Positions 1 to 9,155 of a stretch of DNA of 64,000 nt are shown here, piece after piece. The stretch lies in NCBI RefSeq assembly GCF_003030345.1, contig NZ_CP028158.1:5828001-5892000 (forward strand), given 5' to 3'. Position numbers and translations under genes: made by a program. Under the pieces are notes generated by a model that saw only the letters and a list, made by a program, of their open reading frames with translations, searched no databases and was not told the DNA's origin. Positions within the stretch are counted from its first letter, which is position 1. Every line of letters starts with the position of its first letter. The stretch comes from Plantactinospora sp. BC1 (lineage in GTDB: Bacteria; Actinomycetota; Actinomycetes; Mycobacteriales; Micromonosporaceae).

Positions 1-646
1 AGCCCGGTTCCTCCACCGCCACCCGGTCGCCCGGCTCGATCAGGACCCGACCGATCAGGTCGAGCGCCTGCTGGGCACCCTGGGTGACCAGGACGTCGTC
101 GGCGCCGGCCCGCACCGATCGGGATACGCCGACGTGCCGGGCGAGAGCCGCGCGCAGCCCGGGATGCCCGGCCGGTTCGGTGTAGGCCGGGTACCGGACG
201 GTCGCCGCCCGCAGTTGCCGGGCGACGAGCCGCCGCCAGGTCTGGAGAGGAAACAGCGCCGGGTCGGGGAAGCCGACCCGGAAGTCGTACCTCGGAGCGG
301 GGTGCCGGGGCGTCTCCGGGACGGACTCCCAGACCGGACGGGGCCGGACGTCTCGGCCGACCGGGGCGGTCCGGGGCCGCGCCTCGCCGATCAGCCGGCG
401 ATCACCGACGTACGTCCCGGAGCCGACCCGGCCGACCAGGAAGCCCTCTGCGGTGAGCCGGTCGTACGCCGCCGCCACGGTGTTGCGGGCGACGCCGAGC
501 CGCTCCGCCAGCTCGCGGGTGGGCGGCAGCCGCTCCCCCGGCCGCAGTCGCGCGTCGAGCACGGACTCCCGTAACTGTCGGTAAATCTGAGTGGTCAGGT
601 CGTCAGGGCCGTCCAGCCGTACGTGAACCTCCACGTTGCCCTCCAT
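1..646 (-). CDS. MocR/PdxR-type GntR regulator (partial, C-terminus beyond window edge)
   Basis: The reverse strand reads open from an ATG at 646 to the window edge, 215 codons, so this is only the N-terminal part. Residues about 13-78 form a GntR winged helix-turn-helix (PTREL, GVARNTVAAAYDRL, GSGTYV). From about residue 110 the sequence turns into a fold-type I aminotransferase domain (YDFRVGFPDP, YPAYTEPAGHPGLR, VTQGAQQALDL). This HTH plus aminotransferase layout defines the MocR/PdxR subfamily, whose members bind PLP or amino-acid adducts and often control a divergent gene. The divergent neighbours are a DsbA-fold protein and an EamA exporter, which makes them candidate targets (inference). 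The PLP lysine lies outside the window. Confidence 0.85.
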   Translation of the reverse strand, partial: MEGNVEVHVRLDGPDDLTTQIYRQLRESVLDARLRPGERLPPTRELAERLGVARNTVAAAYDRLTAEGFLVGRVGSGTYVGDRRLIGEARPRTAPVGRDVRPRPVWESVPETPRHPAPRYDFRVGFPDPALFPLQTWRRLVARQLRAATVRYPAYTEPAGHPGLRAALARHVGVSRSVRAGADDVLVTQGAQQALDLIGRVLIEPGDRVAVEEPG

Positions 647-742
647 TGGCCCAATCAACTTGTCGGGAATTGGAGCTTCTACACGGCCAATATGCCACCT
701 AACGTCACGGGCAGCACAGCGCTCCTCTCCGAAGGGATCTCG
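647..742. promoter_or_regulatory. Divergent control region with repeated ATTGG/CCAAT words
   Basis: The space between the MocR-type gene and the DsbA-fold gene carries ATTGG or CCAAT words at about 644-653, 669-673 and 688-693, in both orientations, the first almost palindromic (attggcccaat). MocR regulators typically bind direct or inverted repeats in such divergent promoters, so these are candidate operator half-sites. No binding data; the assignment is inference. Confidence 0.35.
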
Positions 743-1366
743 ATGATGCCGACCTCCGTCGACATGTGGTTCGATCCGATCTGCCCGTGGGCCTGGATCA
801 CCTCACGCTGGCTGCTGGAGGTCCAGCAGGTGCGGGAGATCGAGCTGCGGTTCCACGTGATGAGCCTGTCGGTCCTCAACGAGGGCCGGACGGACCTGCC
901 GCAGCGGTACCGGGACCTCTTCGAGGTCGGCTGGGGGCCGGTCCGGGTGGCCGTCGCCGCCGAGCGGAAGTACGGACCGGAGGTGCTCGGTCCGCTCTAC
1001 ACCGCCCTCGGCACCCGACACCACCACGACCGGGCGCCGATCGGCCGGGACCTGTACGTCGGCGCGCTCACCGAGCTGGGGCTCGGGGTCGAGCTTGCCG
1101 ACGCCGCCGACTCGACCGAGTACGACGAGGAACTCCGGCGCAGCCACCTGGCCGGGATGGAGCCGGTCGGGGAGGAGGTCGGTACGCCGGTGATCCACGT
1201 ACCCGGGCCGGACGGCCGGCGGATCGCGTTCTTCGGCCCGGTGGTGACGCCGATCCCGCGCGGTGCCGCGGCCGGCCGGCTCTGGGACGGTGTGCTGCTG
1301 GTGGCCGGAACCGACGGCTTCTTCGAACTGAAGCGGACCCGCACCCGGGACCCGGAATTCCACTGA
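743..1366 (+). CDS. DsbA-family, mycothiol-dependent nitroreductase-like protein (Rv2466c type)
   Basis: The protein is about 207 aa with a thioredoxin/DsbA fold. It matches the Mycobacterium Rv2466c family in order: FDPICPWAWITSRW near the N-terminus, FHVMSLSVLNE, a helical insertion, VGTPVIHV with the cis-proline, and the C-terminal FFELKRTRT. Rv2466c is a mycothiol-dependent reductase with a CPWC active site. Here the second cysteine is alanine (CPWA), so a monothiol mechanism is expected. The ATG at 743 follows a GAAGGG ribosome site by about 7 bases; the second ATG at 746 is also possible. The EamA gene starts 10 bases downstream, so the two probably form an operon facing the MocR-type regulator. 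Confidence 0.85.
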   Translation: MMPTSVDMWFDPICPWAWITSRWLLEVQQVREIELRFHVMSLSVLNEGRTDLPQRYRDLFEVGWGPVRVAVAAERKYGPEVLGPLYTALGTRHHHDRAPIGRDLYVGALTELGLGVELADAADSTEYDEELRRSHLAGMEPVGEEVGTPVIHVPGPDGRRIAFFGPVVTPIPRGAAAGRLWDGVLLVAGTDGFFELKRTRTRDPEFH

Positions 1367-1376
1367 GGAGGGTGCG

Positions 1377-2444
1377 GTGACCAGGCGGGGTTGGTTGCTC
1401 TTCGCCCTGATGAGCGTGATCTGGGGCATTCCGTATCTGTTGATCAAGGTAGCCGTGGAGGGCGGCGTACCGGTGCCGGTGCTGGTCTTCGTCCGGACGG
1501 CGGTCGGCGCCGCCGTACTGCTGCCGCTGGCCGTGCGCGGTGCCCGGGGTCTCCGGGGACTGCACCGGCACCGGCGCCCACTGGCCGCCTTCGCGGCGCT
1601 TGAGATCATCGTCCCGTGGTGGCTGCTCACCGACGCCGAACGGCAGATCAGCAGCTCGATGACCGGGCTGCTGATCGCCGCGTCGCCGATCATCGCCGTG
1701 CTGGCCGGGCGGCTGGCCGGTGACGTCGAGCGGCTCGGCGGGCGGCGCTGGGCGGGTCTGGGGGTCGGACTCGCCGGGGTGGCGGTGCTGGCCGCGCCCG
1801 GCCTGCGCGGCGGAGACGTGCGCTCGATCGTCGAGGTGCTGCTCGCCGCCCTCTGCTACGGGATCGCACCGCTGATCCTGGCGCGGCGGCTGGCCGACGT
1901 ACCGGTGCTGCCGTTGACCGCCGTCTGCCTCGGCGGAGCCGCCCTGGTGTACGCCACACCGGCAGTGTTGACCTGGCCGGCGACGCTGCCCACCGGCCGG
2001 GTGCTGGCCGCCCTCGCCGGGTTGGCCGTGGTCTGCACGGCGGCGGCGTTCGTCATCTTCGCCGCCCTGATCCGCGAGGTCGGCGTCACCCGGGCACTGG
2101 TCTTCACGTACGTGAACCCGGCAGTGGCGGTCATCGCCGGAGTACTGCTGCTCGACGAGCCGCTCACCGTCCCGGTCGTCGCCGCGTTCACGCTGATCCT
2201 CGGCGGCTCGGTGCTGGCGACCCGACGCGACGCCACCACACCGCACACCGCGACGCCCAGCGCACCGGACACCGGACCGACCGCCGCCCGCCCGAGCCCC
2301 GGGCCGGCGGCGGCGCCTACGCCACCCCGTCCGGCCGCCGCAACGACGACGGCTACGGCGACGGCGACGGCGACGAGCACGAGCGCGAGGACGAGGACGA
2401 GAACGAGAACGAGAACGAATCGGAGCACGCCGCCGGACCGGTGA
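1377..2444 (+). CDS. EamA/DMT-family transporter with a low-complexity C-terminal tail
   Basis: This integral membrane protein has about ten hydrophobic segments arranged as two EamA repeats, typical of drug/metabolite exporters of small solutes or amino acids (substrate unknown). It opens VTRRGWLLFALMSVIWG and contains the family-typical PLILARRL and TYVNPAVAVIAGVLLLDEPLT stretches. GTG at 1377 sits 4-9 bases after GGAGGG, 10 bases past the upstream stop. Members are usually about 300 aa. This one has 355, and the last 60 or so residues are a Pro/Ala/Thr/Arg tail, partly a hexanucleotide microsatellite. The tail looks like repeat expansion into the 3' end and is probably not structured. Confidence 0.9.
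   Translation: MTRRGWLLFALMSVIWGIPYLLIKVAVEGGVPVPVLVFVRTAVGAAVLLPLAVRGARGLRGLHRHRRPLAAFAALEIIVPWWLLTDAERQISSSMTGLLIAASPIIAVLAGRLAGDVERLGGRRWAGLGVGLAGVAVLAAPGLRGGDVRSIVEVLLAALCYGIAPLILARRLADVPVLPLTAVCLGGAALVYATPAVLTWPATLPTGRVLAALAGLAVVCTAAAFVIFAALIREVGVTRALVFTYVNPAVAVIAGVLLLDEPLTVPVVAAFTLILGGSVLATRRDATTPHTATPSAPDTGPTAARPSPGPAAAPTPPRPAAATTTATATATATSTSARTRTRTRTRTNRSTPPDR
2349..2421 (+). repeat. Hexanucleotide microsatellite inside the EamA 3' end
   Basis: A run of near-perfect six-base units, first ACGGCG/ACGGCT, then ACGAGC/ACGAGG, then ACGAGA, encodes alternating Thr-Ala and then Arg-Thr dipeptides. Because the unit is a multiple of three, copy-number changes would keep the reading frame. Confidence 0.8.
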
Positions 2445-2495
2445 TGCCCGATGTACTCGGTGTACCCCGCCCGAATCGACGACGACGCCGGAGGC

Positions 2496-4198
<1,703 letters not shown>

Positions 4199-4606
4199 TC
4201 AGTCGACGACCGCGACGGCCTCGACCTCCACCAGGAGATCGGGGCCGGCGAGCGCGCTGACGCCCAATCCCGTCAACGGTGGGACGGGGGCGATTCCCAG
4301 CTTCGTCGCTGCCCGGCTGATCCCCTCCATCAGCAGCGGCATTTTGTCGGCAGTCCAGTCGACGACGTAAACGGTCAGCTTTGCCACGTTGTCGAAGGAA
4401 GCGTCGACCGCGTTCAGGGCGGTGGCGACGTTCAGGTAGCACTGTTCGACCTGGGCGGCGTAGTCGCCTATCCCCACCGTCGCCCCATCGGCGTCAACGG
4501 CGACCTGGCCCGCGAGGAAAACCAGCTTGGAACCGGTGGCGACCGACACCTGCCGGTACAGGTCGACCGTCGGCAGTCCTTCGGGGTTCACCATTGTGAT
4601 GGGCAT
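4199..4606 (-). CDS. Rid-family (YjgF/YER057c) protein, non-canonical
   Basis: The 135-aa protein has the chorismate-mutase-like Rid fold: FLAGQVAVDADG, a YLNVATALNAV helix, VAKLTVYVVD, and the C-terminal VEVEAVAVVD strand. Canonical RidA uses an arginine just before this strand to deaminate reactive enamine/imine intermediates. Aligned on the conserved EA-x-AV ending, that position is leucine here, so classic RidA activity is doubtful and one of the other Rid subgroups is likelier. ATG 4606 follows AAGGAGT by 6 bases. It is transcribed divergently from a TetR gene across a palindrome, so it is the probable target of that regulator. Confidence 0.85.
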   Translation of the reverse strand: MPITMVNPEGLPTVDLYRQVSVATGSKLVFLAGQVAVDADGATVGIGDYAAQVEQCYLNVATALNAVDASFDNVAKLTVYVVDWTADKMPLLMEGISRAATKLGIAPVPPLTGLGVSALAGPDLLVEVEAVAVVD

Positions 4607-4666
4607 TGCTGACTCCTTGTCTTGAGAACTTCTGTGCAGACGGCGGCTACTCCGGCTCTCCCAAAC

Positions 4667-4681
4667 CATAGCAGAGCTATG
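4667..4681. promoter_or_regulatory. Perfect palindrome CATAGC-AGA-GCTATG, candidate TetR operator
   Basis: Two 6-base arms around a 3-base centre lie between the divergent RidA and TetR starts, 60 bases from the first and 17 from the second. The site is unusually AT-rich for this genome and overlaps the expected promoter zone of the tetR gene, as expected for an autoregulatory TetR operator. Confidence 0.6.
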
Positions 4682-4686
4682 TTATG

Positions 4687-4692
4687 TAATCT
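4687..4692 (+). promoter_or_regulatory. Candidate -10 (TAATCT) for a leaderless tetR transcript
   Basis: TAATCT ends 6 bases before the ATG at 4699 and no ribosome site is visible. That spacing is the actinobacterial signature of leaderless transcripts. Confidence 0.4.
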
Positions 4693-4698
4693 GATGGC

Positions 4699-5322
4699 AT
4701 GGCGAGGACGAAGGATCCTGCGGTGCGGGTACTGCTCATCGAACGCGCCGCACACATGCTCCGGACCCGCGAGCCGATCACCCTGCGCTCCCTGGTCGCC
4801 GGGACCGGTGTGTCGACGATGGCCGTCTACACCTACTTCGGCGGCATGGACGGCCTGTGGCAGGCCCTGCGCCAGGAGGGCTTCACCCGCCTGGCGGCCA
4901 GGTTCGCCACGGTGGCCGCGTCCGAGGATCCGGTGCAGGACCTGGCCGCGCTGGTCGCCGCCTACCTCGGCAACGCCCTGGAGCACCCCGACCTGCACCG
5001 GGTCATGTTCGACGCGAACTTCGACCTCGAAGACCTCAAGGCTGCGGACGCCACCCTGGAGTGCCTGGTCCAAGCCGCCCGGCGGGCCAGAGACGTCAAC
5101 CGCTTCCGCCCCGCGATCGAGCCGCTGGAACTGGCGATCCAGAGCTGGGTCATCGGCCATGGACTGGTCTCCCTGGTCGCCAACGGCCCCCTGCCCCGCC
5201 AGACGCTCGACTACGGCGTCTCCATGCTGACCGCGTTGTTCGTCGGCATGGGCGACGAGCCCGACAGGTGCCGTTCATCGGTGGCGAACGGCTGGAAGCA
5301 CCTGCACCCGCCCGGCCGATAG
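4699..5322 (+). CDS. TetR/AcrR-family transcriptional regulator
   Basis: The 207-aa protein has an N-terminal TetR helix-turn-helix at about residues 8-55 (LIERAAHMLRTREPITLRSL, then GVSTMAVYTYFGGMDGL) and an all-helical ligand domain ending in a WVIGHGLVSLV helix. TetR proteins are usually repressors released by a small ligand. It is divergent from the Rid-family gene with a palindrome between them, so local autoregulation and control of the Rid gene is the simplest reading. The inducer is unknown. The pair sits between two copies of the 3' end of the downstream gene, suggesting it was inserted there. Confidence 0.9.
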   Translation: MARTKDPAVRVLLIERAAHMLRTREPITLRSLVAGTGVSTMAVYTYFGGMDGLWQALRQEGFTRLAARFATVAASEDPVQDLAALVAAYLGNALEHPDLHRVMFDANFDLEDLKAADATLECLVQAARRARDVNRFRPAIEPLELAIQSWVIGHGLVSLVANGPLPRQTLDYGVSMLTALFVGMGDEPDRCRSSVANGWKHLHPPGR

Positions 5323-5329
5323 GGGTCGG

Positions 5330-7501
5330 TCAAAGGCCGAGAGCGCCGATGGCGGCGGGAAGGGTGGGCGCGGTGGCGAGTTGGCGTACGTCGTCGTGCT
5401 CGCGGAGCCACACCTGGCAGGTCGGGCCGTCGTAGTGCACGGCGACGGGTTGCCCTGGGTGGTGGCGGGCGAGTCGGCGGAGCAGGGGTGCGGGGTCGTC
5501 GATCGCGATCGGGGTCGGAGTCTGTGGCACCGGGATCTGCTGGTCGGGGTTGGCAGGGACGTTGCCGGCGATGGCGAGTTCGAGATATTCGAGGCAGTGC
5601 GCGGTCGCGGCTTCCGGGGTGGAGTGGGTAGGCGGGTCGGCCGGGGCGGGGAGCTGGCGGAGGGTGTCGACGGTGAAGTCCCAGCTCTCGCCCTGGATGA
5701 GGCGCAGGTCGCCGGCATTGCGGATGTGGTCGGTGAGGGTGATCGTCACCGTCAGGCGCAGCCCGAGGACGAGCCGGACCAGCTCGGCCAGCGGTGGCAC
5801 GTCGGGGCGGCGAGCGAGGACGAAGAGCCGGCCGCCGGGTCGACCCCGGGCGGCCCAGCGCAGATATTCGGTGAGCGGGTCGGCGTCGGGGTGGTGCAGG
5901 GTGACGGTGCCGTCCCGGAGGCTGTGGTCGAGGCTGCCGCCGCCGTCGAGTTCGACCAGGTCTTCCGGGCGTACGCCGAAATGGTCGGCCCGGCCGGCGA
6001 GCCGGAAGTGGTCGGGAAGCTGGTGCAGCGGCTTGCCGCCGGGGTGGGTCGCCACCTGCGGCGCCGACACCCGCCGGCCGGTCCGCCAGGTCTCCTCCCC
6101 CGCCGGCCCGGCCCGGCCGGCGGGGTCGTCGTGCCAGGCGAATTCGCCGGTACGCCAGCCGGACGCGTCGGTGCGCCAACTGAGCTGCACTACCCGGCCG
6201 GCGAGGTCGGTGATCGTGATCGCCGCCTCGGAGTGGAGTCGGCGGGTGCCCCGGCAGGTGTAGCAGCGCAGCAGTGACGGGCTGCGGCCGGAGCCGGCAC
6301 ACTTCGGGCAGTCGGGATCGGCACGGTCGGTGCCGAGTCGGCAGTCGCAGCGGCGGAGTCGACTGTGCGGGTCGCAGTCGGGGCAGTCGACGTACGGGAT
6401 GGGCGAGTCCTGCCACGACGGTGCCGGCGGCTCCCAACCCCGGCGCAGCGTCGTCGCACGCCGGCTGTAGATCTGCCCGGTCGACCACTCGGTGAGGACT
6501 TCCGTGGTCCCAGCGGTACGCAGGCTGGTGTGCCACCAACGGCCGTCCCGCCAGATCGCCTGCGCCCCGGCGGTCGGGTCGCCGGTGGCAAGGTCGAGAC
6601 AGTCGGCGAGGATCCGCCGTTCGAGCTGGTCCAGGTCGATCGTGGGTGGGTCGGGCGGTGGCTGCCCGAGGGTCACGTGGTGGGCGGGGGCGGTCTGGCC
6701 GCGCTCTTCGAGGCCGTAGCAGGCGTCGAGCACGGTCGTGGTGGTGATCGCGTCGATCAGGTCGTCGGCGTAGCCCCGGGCCTCGGCCGGCACCGGCCCG
6801 CCCGGCACCTCGAACCGGATCGCCCAGGTCAGCCCGGCCGTGGCGATCAGGCGGCGGGCCTCGACCACCAGGTCCAGGCAGAGCAGGTCGGCCAGCCGGC
6901 AGAGCCGGCCCAGCTCGGCCGCCGGCACCCGGGGCGGCGCGACCGCCGCCCGGCCGAGGTAGAGCCGCCACGCGTCGTGGCTTTCCCCGGCGATGGCCTC
7001 GGCCTCCAGCACCTCCCGGACCGACGCGGAGTGCTCCGGCCGCCAGGCGCGGGGCAGGATGACGAGTGGCCCGTCCGGGTCACCGGGCTGGCGGACATCC
7101 GTCCACGACCCGGCGCCGACACCGACGGCGGCGGCCAGGTCGCGGAGAAGCGGGGCGAGGGGCAGATGCCAGCTCCCACCGCCGTCGCCGGGCCACGGCG
7201 CCGGTTCCACCACCCCGGGTACGACGTTGGCCGAGGCCACTGCCCCGGTGTCCAGGTTCGCCATCGTGAGTACGAGTTGGGCGCGGCGCCGCCCGGTCTG
7301 CCCGCAGTCGTGGCAGGGCCGGCCGACCGTGCCGACCCCCTGACACTCCAGACAGTCCTGGTACGCCTCCCCCGCCGCCCGCCGAACTGACTCACTCTCG
7401 TCGACCAGAACACGGTTGCCGCCGTAGGTGCAGCGGCACGGGTCGAGGGTGAAGGAGAGGCCGTCACACGACCGGCACTGCACCACCGGCGGCCCGGCCA
7501 T
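5330..7501 (-). CDS. Large unknown protein with DnaJ-like zinc-ribbon clusters
   Basis: A 723-aa protein of no family I recognise. It has two cysteine clusters. Residues 9-66 carry CRSC, CRC, CLECQGVG and CHDCGQTG. Residues about 370-420 carry CPDC, CDC, CPKCAGSGR and CYTCRGTR. The CxxCxGxG spacing resembles the DnaJ zinc-finger domain, so zinc binding is likely, but there is no J domain. The rest is Trp/Asp-rich with no clear transmembrane segment. ATG 7501 overlaps the stop of the upstream DivIVA-domain gene (TGATG), so the two are translationally coupled. A longer frame to 7549 exists but would overlap that gene further. Its last 20 codons are duplicated at 4101-4160. Confidence 0.7.
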   Translation of the reverse strand: MAGPPVVQCRSCDGLSFTLDPCRCTYGGNRVLVDESESVRRAAGEAYQDCLECQGVGTVGRPCHDCGQTGRRRAQLVLTMANLDTGAVASANVVPGVVEPAPWPGDGGGSWHLPLAPLLRDLAAAVGVGAGSWTDVRQPGDPDGPLVILPRAWRPEHSASVREVLEAEAIAGESHDAWRLYLGRAAVAPPRVPAAELGRLCRLADLLCLDLVVEARRLIATAGLTWAIRFEVPGGPVPAEARGYADDLIDAITTTTVLDACYGLEERGQTAPAHHVTLGQPPPDPPTIDLDQLERRILADCLDLATGDPTAGAQAIWRDGRWWHTSLRTAGTTEVLTEWSTGQIYSRRATTLRRGWEPPAPSWQDSPIPYVDCPDCDPHSRLRRCDCRLGTDRADPDCPKCAGSGRSPSLLRCYTCRGTRRLHSEAAITITDLAGRVVQLSWRTDASGWRTGEFAWHDDPAGRAGPAGEETWRTGRRVSAPQVATHPGGKPLHQLPDHFRLAGRADHFGVRPEDLVELDGGGSLDHSLRDGTVTLHHPDADPLTEYLRWAARGRPGGRLFVLARRPDVPPLAELVRLVLGLRLTVTITLTDHIRNAGDLRLIQGESWDFTVDTLRQLPAPADPPTHSTPEAATAHCLEYLELAIAGNVPANPDQQIPVPQTPTPIAIDDPAPLLRRLARHHPGQPVAVHYDGPTCQVWLREHDDVRQLATAPTLPAAIGALGL

Positions 7502-7833
7502 CAGCGCCGCGCCAGGTCGTGCGCCGCCGACACCTGCCGGGACTGCCACCGCCGCAACGCATCCTTGATCCGGGCGTTCTGCTCCCGGACACCGGCCAGT
7601 TCCGCGTACGCCCTGGCCAGGTCACCGGCGACCTGATCCAGAAACTGCGTCACCTCGTCCGGATCGACTCCCCGCCGACCGAAGCCGACCGGGGTGAACC
7701 GGCGCAGCCGCACCTGCGACGGCAACAACGGCCGGTACGCCGCCGACCGATACGGGTACGCCGAGCCGAGCCGCCGCAGCGACGGCCCGTCCCTCCCCTC
7801 CCGCCGGAACAACCACCGGAGCAGAGCACGCAT
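7501..7833 (-). CDS. Small DivIVA-domain protein
   Basis: The 110-aa protein has an arginine-rich N-terminus and then, from about residue 45, the motif FTPVGFGRRGVDPDEV and a coiled coil (FLDQVAGDLARAYAELAGVREQNARIKDALRRWQ). This is the N-terminal DivIVA/Wag31-type domain, which in full-length proteins marks curved membrane and organises polar growth or septa. Here only one such domain is present, as in many short actinomycete DivIVA-domain proteins, so an adaptor role is more likely than that of the main polarity determinant. It is the first gene of a two-gene unit with the cysteine-rich protein, whose start overlaps its stop. Confidence 0.75.
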   Translation of the reverse strand: MRALLRWLFRREGRDGPSLRRLGSAYPYRSAAYRPLLPSQVRLRRFTPVGFGRRGVDPDEVTQFLDQVAGDLARAYAELAGVREQNARIKDALRRWQSRQVSAAHDLARR

Positions 7834-8380
7834 GACCTCTCACCAGCCTCTCGGAGCACAGGACGTGGATGGGTGACCCCGGCCGGCGCCACCCCGCCCC
7901 ACCGCCGCAGGCACGAGCAACACCGACGGCAGCAGGGCGTGACTAGAAGCCCGGACGGACAACCCGTACAAGCTGGCCGTCCCGGCAGACGTGAACTCGG
8001 AAACGGCTGCGGACATTCATCGGACGACATGCGCCGAGGGACTATCCGCAGGTCGGAACTCCTTCCACCGAAAGCTCCTCGAAGAGCCAGGCCGCCTCGG
8101 TCGGGCCAACCCTCACCGCCACCGCAGCCGTGTTCGGCGGTGCCGCCTCGGGTTCGTCGTGTGCTACTCGATCTCTTCGTCGTGCTTTGAACCGGGACGA
8201 GCGCAGTGCTCGCCCCGGAGCAGGGCGTACACCCGGAGGGTTGACTTGCCGCCAAGCAGGTCACCCGACGGCTAACTTAGAGGACAATGTACGCTCAGTC
8301 AACAGCTAGGAGCACCATGTACTTGATGTGATGGATCAGGACGTGATCGAATTGGTGGGCCGCCAAGCAGGGAGTCCACC
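7834..8380. other. Divergent intergenic region with a hairpin; no gene seen
   Basis: Frames at 7991-8275 (+) and 7650-8264 (-) lack ribosome sites and family resemblance. The region holds an 11-bp stem hairpin at 8192-8218 and two ATGTAC words 30 bases apart (8287-8292 and 8317-8322). It also holds a 13-bp direct repeat GCCGCCAAGCAGG at 8248-8260, repeated at 8359-8371 just before the GntR gene. Base composition becomes less GC-rich toward the right. Confidence 0.45.
8192..8218. terminator. Hairpin CCGGGaCGAGC-gcagt-GCTCGcCCCGG
   Basis: Arms of 11 bases pair with a single A-C mismatch around a 5-base loop. There is no T-run. It lies between divergent genes, so it is not an obvious terminator for either, and an operator or the end of an unannotated transcript is equally possible. 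Confidence 0.35.
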
Positions 8381-8605
8381 ATGCCGATCGAGCCCATCTA
8401 CACCCGGATCGTCGCGGACATCAGAGCGAAGATCGCCTCCGGGGAACTCAAGCCGGGAGACAAGTTGCCCTCTGTTGCCCAGCTACGCGCCCAGTACGAC
8501 GCCAGCAACACGGCCGTCCGCAACGCCATGCTGGTGCTCCGGGAGGCCGGGGTGGTCGAAGGACACCAGGGCAAGGGCGTATACGTGCGCAAACCGGAGA
8601 AGTGA
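8381..8605 (+). CDS. Minimal GntR-family DNA-binding protein (winged HTH only)
   Basis: The whole 74-aa protein is one GntR winged helix-turn-helix (IYTRIVADIRAKIASGELK, GDKLPSVAQLRAQY, NTAVRNAMLVLREAGVVEG, GKGVYV). It has no effector-binding domain, unlike the full-length FadR, HutC or MocR types. Comparable short GntR proteins occur in actinobacterial plasmids and integrative elements. ATG 8381 follows GGGAG by about 6 bases. It is the first gene of a less GC-rich patch and precedes a small ORF and three unknown genes on the same strand, which it may control. Confidence 0.85.
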   Translation: MPIEPIYTRIVADIRAKIASGELKPGDKLPSVAQLRAQYDASNTAVRNAMLVLREAGVVEGHQGKGVYVRKPEK

Positions 8606-8721
8606 CAGCACGCAGTTAATCATCATCAGGCCAGCCAGCCCAGGCTGTGAGACCTCCATTTCCGGGGCTGCTATCGCCGGTTCTTTCGGTTAGTGTTCGA
8701 TCGACCACGCGGCGGTAACTC

Positions 8722-8736
8722 GACACTCCCAGTGTC
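8722..8736. promoter_or_regulatory. Palindrome GACACT-CCC-AGTGTC, candidate operator
   Basis: Six-base perfect arms around CCC, 42 bases before the small ORF at 8779 and 117 bases after the GntR stop. Its position suits an operator for the downstream unknown genes, with the neighbouring GntR as the obvious candidate binder (inference). Confidence 0.4.
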
Positions 8737-8778
8737 TGTGCCGACCCGCCGTCGTCTGGCGACCTAGAAGGACACCGA

Positions 8779-8880
8779 ATGCCCAGGGTCGAGGGAGCTG
8801 AAAGCACGTACGCACAGGCCATCGTGCTTGTCCGGGGCAGCGTGGCCGCTGCCGGTGTGCGTACAAGCGTTCCGGTCTGA
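8779..8880 (+). CDS. Small ORF, 33 aa, with a good ribosome site
   Basis: ATG 8779 follows GAAGGAC by 6 bases and runs 33 codons (starting MPRVEGAESTYAQAIVLVRG) to a TGA 14 bases before the next gene. I recognise no family. It could be a leader peptide, a small protein of the following unit, or chance. The ribosome site and the tight spacing argue for translation. Confidence 0.4.
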   Translation: MPRVEGAESTYAQAIVLVRGSVAAAGVRTSVPV

Positions 8881-8894
8881 TCAGGGGCGACGCG

Positions 8895-9155
8895 GTGAAC
8901 ATCGACGAAGTCAAGCGGACAATCCGCGAGGGATCCCTGGCTGCCAAAGAGGCCAAGAAGATCCTGGTCGAGGTGGGCACAGAGGCCGCTGAGGCAGAAC
9001 AGCTCGCCCGGCTCACCGTCCACGACAGTGAGGATGACGACGCCCAGGCCGGCTTGAAGATCTTGGAGGACTTCGGCCGAGAGGTCGACCTGACCGTACG
9101 CCGCATCGACGCGGCAATTGAGCACGCCGACGCCTACCTCGCCACGCTCGGATGA
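8895..9155 (+). CDS. Unknown small helical protein
   Basis: The 86-aa protein is predicted almost entirely helical and acidic (MNIDEVKRTIREGSLAAKEA, then EVGTEAAEAEQLARL and EVDLTVRRIDAAIEHADAYL), resembling a helical hairpin. It has no cysteine, no signal peptide and no WxG. GTG 8895 follows AGGGG. Its stop overlaps the next start (ATGA at 9152), so the two are coupled. Such small helical pairs occur in Micromonosporaceae as uncharacterised families; I cannot name a function. Confidence 0.65.
   Translation: MNIDEVKRTIREGSLAAKEAKKILVEVGTEAAEAEQLARLTVHDSEDDDAQAGLKILEDFGREVDLTVRRIDAAIEHADAYLATLG

Noticed and set aside
7991-8275. 94-codon plus-strand frame in the divergent gap
   Set aside because: No ribosome site, no plausible fold, and it runs through a hairpin; composition is unlike the neighbouring genes.
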